Positions 7,049 to 13,305 of a stretch of DNA of 16,730 nucleotides are shown piece by piece. The DNA comes from an uncultured Clostridia bacterium (GTDB taxonomy: Bacteria; Bacillota; Clostridia; Lachnospirales; CAG-274). The notes below the pieces were generated by a model. The model searched no databases. It had not been told where the DNA came from and worked only from the letters and a program-made list of their open reading frames with translations. The position numbers and the translations under genes are program-made. Numbering within the stretch: the stretch's first letter is position 1; each line of letters opens with the position of its first letter. Location of the stretch: the NCBI GenBank assembly GCA_946630405.1, contig CAMOYW010000002.1, positions 1 to 16,730 of the forward strand, written 5' to 3'.

Positions 7049-8227
7049 ATGGCAAAGAAAGAAAAACTGAGTGTAGAAGAAAATTTGGCGAAAGGCAGGG
7101 ATGAATCCCTGAACGCCGCCATAAAGCATATTGAAAAGGCTTTCGGAAAAGGCTCTATCATGAAGCTTGGCGAAAGCCATACCGATAATACCATACAGGT
7201 CATCCAGACGGGTTCTTTGGGACTTGACCTTGCGTTGGGAGTCGGAGGAGTGCCCAGAGGAAGGATCATAGAGATCTACGGACCCGAGAGCAGCGGTAAG
7301 ACCACCATTGCACTTCACATAGTGGCACAGGCGCAAAAGAACGGCGGTATAGCCGCTTTCGTGGACGCAGAACATGCTCTCGACCCCATATATGCAAGAA
7401 AGCTCGGGGTAAACATAGACGAGCTTTACATATCTCAGCCCGATGACGGCGAGCAGGCACTTGAAATTGCCGAGACGATAGTTCGCTCGGGTGCTGTGGA
7501 CATAATCGTTATAGACTCGGTTGCGGCTCTCGTGCCCCGCTCCGAGATAGACGGAGAGATGGGCGATTCGCACATGGGTCTTCAGGCAAGACTTATGAGC
7601 CAGGCGCTCAGAAAGCTGACTCCCGTTACCGCAAAGAGCAACACCGTCGTTATATTTATAAATCAGCTTCGTGAGAAGATAGGCACTATATCTTTCGGAA
7701 GCCCCGAGACCACCACGGGCGGACGTGCGCTTAAATTCTACGCTACCATCAGAATAGATGTAAGAAAGATCGAGACCCTTAAAAACGGCACCGAGTTTAT
7801 CGGCAACAGGACAAGGGCAAAGGTGGTAAAGAACAAGGTCTCACCTCCGTTCAGATCTGCCGAGTTCGATATAATGTTCGGCGAGGGTATAAGCCATACG
7901 GGCGAGGTGCTCGACCTTGCGGTTGAACTTGACATTGTGAAAAAAGGCGGTGCATGGTTCAGCTACGGTGATGACAAGATAGGTCAGGGAAGAGAAAATG
8001 CCAAGAAGTTCCTCGCAACAAATCCCGATATAATGCTTGAAATTGAGAATAAAGTCAGGGAACATTACGGACTTGAACCCGTGACCGGAGAAAGCGTGGT
8101 GCTCACTCCCGAAACAGAGGAAAATAAGAAGGCATTTACCGAAGAACCCGAGGTCATAGAGCTTGATGAAGGCGTACTTGAAGATGAAGAGCTTGATATA
8201 GAGCTTGCCGAGGACGAGGATGAGTAA
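7049..8227 (+). CDS. recA: Recombinase RecA
   Basis: ATP-dependent strand-exchange protein and SOS co-protease. The 392-residue protein contains Walker A GPESSGKT (78-85), catalytic-glutamate segment FVDAEHALD (104-112), Walker B IIVIDSVAAL (152-161), loop L1 (EMGDSHMGLQ, 170-179) and loop L2 (FGSPETTTGG, 216-225). Between KIG and FGSP the protein reads T-I-S, where most RecA proteins have two residues (V-M), so there is one extra residue beside L2. The C-terminal tail (353-392) is strongly acidic, 20 of 40 residues being D or E, a feature that tempers DNA binding in RecA. The start follows a good GGAGG, one base after the preceding stop. No LexA-box-like site is apparent directly upstream, in keeping with transcription as part of the operon. 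Confidence 0.98.
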   Translation: MAKKEKLSVEENLAKGRDESLNAAIKHIEKAFGKGSIMKLGESHTDNTIQVIQTGSLGLDLALGVGGVPRGRIIEIYGPESSGKTTIALHIVAQAQKNGGIAAFVDAEHALDPIYARKLGVNIDELYISQPDDGEQALEIAETIVRSGAVDIIVIDSVAALVPRSEIDGEMGDSHMGLQARLMSQALRKLTPVTAKSNTVVIFINQLREKIGTISFGSPETTTGGRALKFYATIRIDVRKIETLKNGTEFIGNRTRAKVVKNKVSPPFRSAEFDIMFGEGISHTGEVLDLAVELDIVKKGGAWFSYGDDKIGQGRENAKKFLATNPDIMLEIENKVREHYGLEPVTGESVVLTPETEENKKAFTEEPEVIELDEGVLEDEELDIELAEDEDE

Positions 8228-9083
8228 GAAAAAGCAAAGGGGTATTATATTTATTATATGCTCGGCGTTTTGCTTTGCACTTATGAACTGCTTTGTGAAG
8301 CTTTCGGGCGATCTGCCCACGGCTCAAAAGAGCTTTTTCAGAAATTTTGTGGCTTTTGTGATAGCCCTTTTGGTGCTTTTAAAAAGCGGTATGGGCTTTA
8401 AATACAGGGTGAAGGATGTGCCGCTCTACCTTGTGCGTTCCGTAATGGGTACGGTGGGCATACTCGGCAACTTTTACGCCATAGATCATATGAATGTGGC
8501 AAATGCCTCCATGCTCAATAAAATGTCGCCCTTTTTTGCCATTTTGTTTTCATTCTTCTTTTTGCAGGAGAGACCGAAGCTTTATCAGGTGATAGGCGTT
8601 ATCGTGGCGTTTGTGGGTGCGCTTTTTGTAATGCAGCCAAGTGCGGATTTTGGAGAAACGTTGCCTGCCATTGTCGGCTTTGTGGGAGGCATGGGTGCGG
8701 GCTGTGCGTACACGGCAGTGAGAGCTTTGGGCGAAAGAGGGGTAAAAGGACCGCATATAGTTCTTTTCTTCTCGGCATTCAGCTGTATAGCGGTGCTTCC
8801 GCTTATAGCAATGGATATTAAGCCTATGAGCGTGACTCAGGTCATCATACTTTTGCTTGCGGGTGTTGCGGCGGCGGGAGGTCAGTTTTCCGTTACGGCG
8901 GCATACACAAACGCCCCCGCAAAGGAAATATCCGTATTTGACTATACTCAGATACTCTTTGCCACCGCCATGGGTTTTCTTTTCTTCGGCGAGTTGCCCG
9001 ATATGCTGAGTATAGTGGGCTATATCATAATATGTTCGGTATCGTTGTTTTTCTTTTATAAAGCTAAAAGAGAAGATAAATAA
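8220..9083 (+). CDS. DMT superfamily (EamA) permease
   Basis: Integral membrane protein of 287 residues with about ten hydrophobic helices in two EamA repeats, the drug/metabolite transporter fold (RhaT/YdcZ/EamA-like). The first repeat contains RNFVAFVIALLVLL and the typical ANASMLNKMSPFFAILFSFFFLQERP segment split over two helices. The second contains SVFDYTQILFATAMGFLFFGE, the usual end-of-repeat helix followed by E-x-P. I chose the ATG at 8220, giving MSKKKQRG. It overlaps the end of recA by eight bases and uses a GAGG inside the recA acidic tail. A TTG at 8205 would add five residues and is less likely. The substrate cannot be told from sequence; relatives export amino acids or other metabolites. 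Confidence 0.88.
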   Translation: MSKKKQRGIIFIICSAFCFALMNCFVKLSGDLPTAQKSFFRNFVAFVIALLVLLKSGMGFKYRVKDVPLYLVRSVMGTVGILGNFYAIDHMNVANASMLNKMSPFFAILFSFFFLQERPKLYQVIGVIVAFVGALFVMQPSADFGETLPAIVGFVGGMGAGCAYTAVRALGERGVKGPHIVLFFSAFSCIAVLPLIAMDIKPMSVTQVIILLLAGVAAAGGQFSVTAAYTNAPAKEISVFDYTQILFATAMGFLFFGELPDMLSIVGYIIICSVSLFFFYKAKREDK

Positions 9084-9096
9084 GAGGATAAATAAA

Positions 9097-10182
9097 ATGA
9101 AAATATTTGCACTTTTGTCGGGATTGGCGGCTGTCATTTTATCGGCAGTGCCCGTTTTGGCATCTTCGACCAACTATGTATCAAAATCTCTTGCGGTAAA
9201 TGACGGCTCGGATCTGTCAAGCGCAAGTATCATTATAAGACCTCTTGATGAGGTGCAGACGGGTGACAGTATAATTATCCGCTTTGAAAATGCCACGGTA
9301 TACGATCAGTCTACGCTTGACGGCTCGGGCAGATTCACGGGCATACAGTACAAGGTGAACGGGAAAACGTGGATGGGTGAGGAAGACGGCTCTTTTCAGG
9401 ACATTATGCCGTATACCTCCTCGACGGAGCTTCCCTACTACGTGCGTAAAATAAGCTCTTCCGAGGTGGAGGTTCTTTTATGCAACATTCCCGATGTGTA
9501 TGCAGGTTCTACTCTTAAAGCGGTAAACGGCGTGGATAAATGGGCAAGATACTCAATTCCCATACCTGCCTATGCCGATACCAATTCCGATACTGCGGTG
9601 GAGATAAGAGCCTATATCGACTCAAATTCCAGCTCCATAAGTTCGGGCGAGGTGTTCGGCGGTGCGATAACCACGGGCAACACCAAAAAGGAGACCTCCA
9701 CAAGAAGTACGATCACCACTACGGAGACCACCACGGAGACTACTACTCAAACCGTTGAGAGGAGTAAAGGTTCAAAATCGATATTCGTGCAGATAGGTGC
9801 GGATTCGGTATCCACTTCCGACGGGAAAAGCGTGGAGCTTGATGTGCCCGCATATATACAAAGAGCGAGCAATTCGGCTATGATGCCTCTTCGTGCGGTG
9901 AGCTACGCCCTTTCCGAGATATCGGGAGAAAACAAGGAGATACTTTGGGATGCGGAAACAAAGACTGCCACGATATTCTTCGGTGATAAAGAGATAGCCT
10001 TTACGGCAGGGTCCGAGTATGTGAGCATAAACGGCAAAAAGACGGAAATGAAGTACGGGGTCGTGGCTGAGATAACCGATTCGAGAATGTTCATCCCCTT
10101 CCGTGCGCTCGGTGAGGCTCTCGGAGCAGAAATAAATTGGGATGCGGAAACAAAGACCGCTTCTTACACCGTAGAAAAATGA
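9097..10182 (+). CDS. Secreted protein with C-terminal stalk (copper amine oxidase N-like) domain
   Basis: Exported 361-residue protein of unknown function. Parts in order: a signal peptide (1-23, ending PVLASS); an N-terminal beta-rich domain (about 28-190) that I do not recognise; a threonine-rich linker (200-219, 13 of 20 residues Thr); and a C-terminal 'stalk' domain (about 228-361). The stalk domain shows the usual MMPLRAVSYAL and MFIPFRALGEALGAEINWD motifs, followed by WDAETKT strands, at W284 and W348. Such domains are found in surface proteins of Clostridia, often near the cell wall, and no copper or oxidase chemistry is implied. There is no lipobox, LPxTG or S-layer homology motif. 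GAGGA precedes the ATG, 13 bases after the permease stop. Its final codon runs into yqeG. Confidence 0.8.
   Translation: MKIFALLSGLAAVILSAVPVLASSTNYVSKSLAVNDGSDLSSASIIIRPLDEVQTGDSIIIRFENATVYDQSTLDGSGRFTGIQYKVNGKTWMGEEDGSFQDIMPYTSSTELPYYVRKISSSEVEVLLCNIPDVYAGSTLKAVNGVDKWARYSIPIPAYADTNSDTAVEIRAYIDSNSSSISSGEVFGGAITTGNTKKETSTRSTITTTETTTETTTQTVERSKGSKSIFVQIGADSVSTSDGKSVELDVPAYIQRASNSAMMPLRAVSYALSEISGENKEILWDAETKTATIFFGDKEIAFTAGSEYVSINGKKTEMKYGVVAEITDSRMFIPFRALGEALGAEINWDAETKTASYTVEK
9694..9753 (+). repeat. Threonine-codon-rich linker segment
   Basis: Low-complexity coding stretch made largely of ACN codons with interspersed GAG, including repeats of ACGGAGAC followed by ACC or ACT codons. It encodes a proline-free Thr-rich linker between the two domains of the secreted protein. 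Such linkers are often O-glycosylated or act as flexible spacers in exported clostridial proteins; here that is inference. Confidence 0.7.
9945..10157 (+). repeat. Pair of 21-base direct repeats in the stalk domain
   Basis: The same 21 bases occur at 9945-9965 and 10137-10157, exactly 192 bases (64 codons) apart and in the same frame, both coding for WDAETKT. The protein around them is only loosely repeated, so nucleotide identity is higher than the surrounding repeat would predict. This suggests local gene conversion or recent duplication of this strand-turn motif. Confidence 0.85.
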
Positions 10183-10709
10183 TGGAGATGCTGTATCCCA
10201 AAAAATATGTCGGCTCGGTGTTTGAGCTTGATACGGAATTTCTGAAAAGGGAAAAAATAAACACCGTAATATTCGATATAGACAATACCCTCGTGCCATA
10301 TTGGATAAAAAAGCCCACCAAAGAACTTGAGCGCTATTTTTTATCTTTGAAAGAAAGCGGCGTGACCGTTGCCGTCCTTTCAAACAGTAAAGAAGAAAGA
10401 AGCAGGGTATTTTGTGAAGGGCTTGATATCCCTTATGAATACAGAGCGGGAAAGCCGGGAACGGGCGGTCTGAAAAAGCTTTTGAAAAGGCTTGGTGCAA
10501 GCCCCGAGCGTTCGCTCCTTGCAGGTGATCAGATATTTACGGATGTGTGGTGCGCAAACAAGGGCGGTCTATATTCCGTGCTTGTAAAGCAGGTCAGTAA
10601 AAAGGACGAGCTTATAACGGCACCCAAGCGTCCGTTTGAAAAGATAGTGTTGTATTTTTATTTTAGGAAAACAGGTAATGACGGAAAGCAGGATAAAGGG
10701 CAGCAGTAA
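10179..10709 (+). CDS. yqeG: YqeG family HAD IIIA-type phosphatase
   Basis: Small HAD-superfamily hydrolase of 176 residues, the normal YqeG length. Motif I is FDIDNT (D33, D35, T37), motif II is LSNSKEER, the motif III lysine is in YRAGKPG, and motif IV is GDQIFTDV. It is alignable from the start with Bacillus YqeG (LYPKKYVGSVF versus LPDEYV..IF). Its substrate is not established. In Firmicutes yqeG usually sits next to yqeH and aroE, and here aroE follows. The start is uncertain between 10179 (ATGA overlap with the preceding stop), 10182 and 10188; I take the first because it implies coupled translation. The last 32 bases overlap the start of aroE in another frame, so the C-terminal tail (TGNDGKQDKGQQ) is constrained by two genes. 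Confidence 0.9.
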   Translation: MMEMLYPKKYVGSVFELDTEFLKREKINTVIFDIDNTLVPYWIKKPTKELERYFLSLKESGVTVAVLSNSKEERSRVFCEGLDIPYEYRAGKPGTGGLKKLLKRLGASPERSLLAGDQIFTDVWCANKGGLYSVLVKQVSKKDELITAPKRPFEKIVLYFYFRKTGNDGKQDKGQQ

Positions 10710-11562
10710 GGTGCTGGGCGTTATGGGATGCCCGATAGAGCACAGTTTCAGCCCTACTATACATAATACGATAGCCGTAAACTCGGGTGAAAACTTCGTG
10801 TATGTGCCCTTTCGTGTGGAAAGAGGCAATGTGGGCGAAGCGGTATCGGGTGCGGCTGCTTTGGGCATAGTCGGACTTAATGTGACTGTCCCTCACAAGG
10901 TGGAGGTAATGAAGTACCTTTGCGATGTGGATAAGGCGGCACAAGCGATAGGTGCGGTGAATACCCTTAAACTTACCGAAAAGGGATATGTGGGCTACAA
11001 TACCGATGTAATAGGTGTCGGCTATTCCCTTGAACGTTCGGGAGTGGATATAAAGGGCAAAAAAGTCCTTCTTCTCGGAGCGGGCGGTGCGGCAAACGCC
11101 TGTGCAGCCATGGCTTGCGAAAAGGGTGCCGCAGAGCTTATAATTGCCAACAGAACAAAAGAAAAAGCGCAGGCTCTTGCCGAGAGGATGAAGGAGCACT
11201 ATGCCTGCAAAATAAGTGCGGCAGACATGGATGAGGCAAGGGAAACGGAAAATATTTTCCTTGTGATGAATGCCACCACCGTAGGCTTCGGCGATAAAGT
11301 CGGGAGTTCCCCTTTGCAGGATAAGCAAACCCTTTTAAAAACGGGTGCCAAAGTGGTGTTTGATGCCATATACACTCCGTGGGAAACGAAACTCTTGCAG
11401 GATGCCTCGGAGCTTGGCTTAAAGGCGATAAACGGCTTTGATATGCTTATTTATCAGGCTGTGGCGGCAGAAGAGATTTGGTTCGACAAAAGTATCGGAA
11501 AGGATGAGGCGGAAGCTTTGAAAAACGAGCTTGCCGAGCATTATCGCAATGAACAGCTTTAG
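10678..11562 (+). CDS. aroE: Shikimate dehydrogenase (NADP+)
   Basis: Reduces 3-dehydroshikimate to shikimate with NADPH, the fourth step of chorismate synthesis, in the cytoplasm. The 294-residue protein shows the substrate serines in EHSFSP (S23, S25), catalytic lysine K74 in NVTVPHK, VNT (94-96), catalytic D110 in YNTDVIG, the nucleotide-binding GAGGAANA (134-141), the NADP-type basic motif NRTKEK (158-163), and the substrate glutamine region NGFDMLIYQA (252-261). All key residues are intact. The ATG at 10678 lies inside yqeG but gives the correct N-terminus (SRIKGSSKVLGVMGCP matches the family pattern of about 15 residues before the HSxSP motif). The stop overlaps aroK by 14 bases. Confidence 0.96.
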   Translation: MTESRIKGSSKVLGVMGCPIEHSFSPTIHNTIAVNSGENFVYVPFRVERGNVGEAVSGAAALGIVGLNVTVPHKVEVMKYLCDVDKAAQAIGAVNTLKLTEKGYVGYNTDVIGVGYSLERSGVDIKGKKVLLLGAGGAANACAAMACEKGAAELIIANRTKEKAQALAERMKEHYACKISAADMDEARETENIFLVMNATTVGFGDKVGSSPLQDKQTLLKTGAKVVFDAIYTPWETKLLQDASELGLKAINGFDMLIYQAVAAEEIWFDKSIGKDEAEALKNELAEHYRNEQL

Positions 11563-12070
11563 AAATATCGTACTTATCGGGTTTATGGGTACGGGGAAGA
11601 CTACGGTCGGCAAAGTGCTTGCCGAAGAGCTTGACAGAGAATTTATAGATACCGATGACTACATAGAGCTTTGGGTGGGCATGAGCATAAAAAACATATT
11701 TGAAAAAAAAGGTGAGGCGGAATTCAGAAAGCTTGAAGCGGAACTTTGCAAAAAGTTCGCAAACCCTGCCTCAAAAATAATATCCACGGGCGGCGGTATG
11801 ATAAGAAACGCTCAAAATATGAATCTCCTGAAACAGGGAGGCAAGGTATTTTACCTGAAATCCACCCCCGAACGCATAGCCTATAACCTTCGCTATGACA
11901 CCACACGCCCCCTCCTTGCGGTAGAGGACAAAGAAGCGAAAATAAGGCAACTCCTCGCAGAACGAACCCCCCTCTACCAAAAATATGCCGACTACACCAT
12001 AGACACGGAAAACAAAACCGTAAGAGAAATGGCAGAAAAGATAATAGAACTGTCGGGAGTGAGGAAATGA
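11549..12070 (+). CDS. aroK: Shikimate kinase
   Basis: Phosphorylates the 3-hydroxyl of shikimate using ATP, the step right after AroE. At 173 residues it is of normal length. Walker A is GFMGTGKT (11-18), the shikimate-binding acidic motif DTDDYIE is at 34-40, the FRKLE arginine is R60, the STGGG glycine loop is at 79-83, and the LID region contains RYDTTRPLL with R115 and R120. I chose the ATG at 11549 (MNSFRNIVLIG). An in-frame TTG at 11531 would add six unconserved residues. It overlaps aroE by 14 bases, so the two consecutive pathway enzymes are probably co-translated. It is the last gene of the compact operon. Confidence 0.95.
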   Translation: MNSFRNIVLIGFMGTGKTTVGKVLAEELDREFIDTDDYIELWVGMSIKNIFEKKGEAEFRKLEAELCKKFANPASKIISTGGGMIRNAQNMNLLKQGGKVFYLKSTPERIAYNLRYDTTRPLLAVEDKEAKIRQLLAERTPLYQKYADYTIDTENKTVREMAEKIIELSGVRK

Positions 12071-12123
12071 GAGGGATCGCCTATTATATCCTTAAAAAAA
12101 CTCTTTTATTTTTACCCTATATG

Positions 12124-12132
12124 TGGTAAAAT
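12124..12132 (+). promoter_or_regulatory. Extended -10 promoter candidate for eda
   Basis: TGG-TAAAAT, an extended -10 (TGn plus one mismatch to TATAAT), sits 35 bases before the eda start. No good -35 is seen 16-18 bases upstream (T-rich TTTTAT only). Transcription would start near 12139 and leave a leader of about 28 bases with an AAAGGGG ribosome binding site. The 96-base gap between aroK and eda contains no convincing terminator, so read-through from the operon is also possible. Confidence 0.5.
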
Positions 12133-12166
12133 AACATATATAATTTTCAGAAAGGGGTATCTTATA

Positions 12167-12808
12167 ATGTTTGATGATATCGCAAAGAAACTTGAAGATT
12201 TAGGCGTTGTGCCTGTTGTTGTGCTTGATGATGCAAAGGATGCTGTGCCTTTGGCTAAGGCTCTTGTTGAAGGTGGTCTTCCCTGTGCGGAGGTCACATT
12301 CCGTACCGCTGCTGCAGAGGAGTCCATTAAGCTTATGAAGGAGGCTTATCCCGACATGGTCCTTGCGGCAGGAACAGTGCTTACCACAGAGCAGGTAGAC
12401 CGTGCAGTTGCGGCAGGTGCTACACTTATAGTAAGCCCCGGCTTCGACCCCGAGATAGTTGACTATTGTATCAGCAAGAATATTCCCGTTTGTCCCGGTC
12501 TTGTAACTCCTTCCGAAATGGCTCAGGCTGTAAAGAGAGGTCTTACAAGAGTTAAGTTCTTCCCCGCTGAGGCGGCAGGCGGACTTAAGATGATCACCGC
12601 TATGACGGCTGCTTACACTACCGTAAGAGTAATGCCTACCGGTGGCATCAACCAAAAGAACATTGGTGACTACCTTAAGAGCAGCAAGATATTCTGCTGC
12701 GGCGGAAGCTGGATGGTAAAGGGCGACCTTATCAAGGCCGGCAAGTTTGACGAGATCAAGGCAATGACCGAAGAGGCAGTTAAGCTTGTGAAGGAAATAA
12801 GAGGCTAA
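12167..12808 (+). CDS. eda: KDPG/KHG aldolase (2-dehydro-3-deoxy-phosphogluconate aldolase)
   Basis: Class I aldolase that cleaves 2-keto-3-deoxy-6-phosphogluconate to pyruvate and glyceraldehyde-3-phosphate, and can also act on 4-hydroxy-2-oxoglutarate. The 213-residue protein has the active-site glutamate E42 and R46 in AEVTFRT, T70 in AAGT, and the Schiff-base lysine K130 in RVKFFPAE. These are offset by three from the Escherichia coli numbering (E45, R49, T73, K133). The phosphate-binding PTGGIN (157-162) and GGSWM (179-183) are intact. It has a strong AAAGGGG ribosome binding site. Its codon use, with many T-ending codons such as GTT and GCT, differs from its neighbours and suggests high expression. 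No edd, kdgK or uronate gene is in the window, so it likely serves hexuronate or KDG breakdown encoded elsewhere. Confidence 0.95.
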   Translation: MFDDIAKKLEDLGVVPVVVLDDAKDAVPLAKALVEGGLPCAEVTFRTAAAEESIKLMKEAYPDMVLAAGTVLTTEQVDRAVAAGATLIVSPGFDPEIVDYCISKNIPVCPGLVTPSEMAQAVKRGLTRVKFFPAEAAGGLKMITAMTAAYTTVRVMPTGGINQKNIGDYLKSSKIFCCGGSWMVKGDLIKAGKFDEIKAMTEEAVKLVKEIRG

Positions 12809-12813
12809 TATAC

Positions 12814-12842
12814 AAAAGTCATCCGAAAGGGTGGCTTTTTTT
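12814..12842 (+). terminator. Intrinsic terminator after eda
   Basis: The 11-base stem pairs 12814-12824 with 12829-12839 around a GAAA tetraloop (12825-12828). It contains two G-T (G-U in RNA) pairs and is followed by T residues to 12842. The 5' A-run can also pair with the T-run, so it may work in both directions. It lies six bases past the eda stop. Confidence 0.85.
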
Positions 12843-12876
12843 GTAAAAACGAAGTATATAATAAAAGGGGGATAAT

Positions 12877-13191
12877 ATGAAGGATAAAAAACAGGGGAAC
12901 AACTGGACGGCATTTTATGATCCCGATACGGGGAGGTACTTTGCCGAAATAATGTATACGAGCCGTGAGGGGCGTGAACAGTACGATTATGAGATAACGA
13001 GTGAGATATACGCCCGTCTCGGTACTTTTAAAGACGATGTCGAGAACGAAAGGCTGATAAAGACCGCTAAACTATCCTATTCCTTTGAAAATACGATGTA
13101 CGGGACTTTGGGACCCGAGAGAACCGTTTGGGACGAAGAGGCGAATAATGCCATGAGGGAAAGCGAGAAAAGAAAAAGTAGAAAAAAATAA
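12877..13191 (+). CDS. Hypothetical protein, 104 residues
   Basis: I do not recognise this protein. It is small, soluble and charged, with aromatic residues grouped in the first third (WTAFYDPDTGRYFAEIMY), no signal peptide and no membrane segment. It ends in a basic helix-like tail (RESEKRKSRKK). The central YDYEITSEIYARLGTF segment looks like a compact alpha/beta fold with a possible role as a small binding or regulatory protein, but that is speculation. The coding call rests on a strong GGGGG ribosome binding site six bases before the ATG, codon use like that of the operon genes, and a position between a terminator and the next promoter. No terminator is visible after it. Confidence 0.75.
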   Translation: MKDKKQGNNWTAFYDPDTGRYFAEIMYTSREGREQYDYEITSEIYARLGTFKDDVENERLIKTAKLSYSFENTMYGTLGPERTVWDEEANNAMRESEKRKSRKK

Positions 13192-13220
13192 AAAAATTGT
13201 GACCGATAATAATCATTTGT

Positions 13221-13229
13221 TGTTATAAT
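13221..13229 (+). promoter_or_regulatory. Extended -10 promoter candidate for the vWA lipoprotein
   Basis: TGT-TATAAT is a perfect extended -10 element. The upstream TTGTGA at 13197 lies too far away (21 bases) to be a convincing -35. Predicted transcription starts near 13236, leaving a leader of about 70 bases. The leader contains CCATAA three times (13251, 13276, 13287) and a weak ACCG/CGGT stem, and ends in a strong AAAGGGGG ribosome binding site. Confidence 0.6.
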
Positions 13230-13305
13230 ATATGAAAGGCAAGTAAACAACCATAAACCGGAGAAAACGGTGTTTCCATAACAAAACCATAAAGGGGGAT
13301 CATTT

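Noticed and set aside
8205..8219. TTG at 8205 as the permease start
   Set aside because: It would add MPRTR only; the ATG at 8220 has a GAGG at normal spacing and gives a typical positively charged start before the first helix.
9694..9753. Thr-codon repeats as a CRISPR-like or tandem-repeat array
   Set aside because: The units are three to eight bases, imperfect and in frame inside a coding linker; no spacers are present.
12042..12120. Possible terminator between aroK and eda (ATAATAG...CTATTAT and A-run/T-run)
   Set aside because: The pairing is AT-only with a loop of about 35 bases, or a three-base loop with A-T pairs; neither would form a stable GC-rich terminator stem.
12857..12862. TATAAT before the 104-residue gene as its promoter
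   Set aside because: Transcription would begin about 12869, inside the ribosome binding site, and there is no -35 at the right distance.
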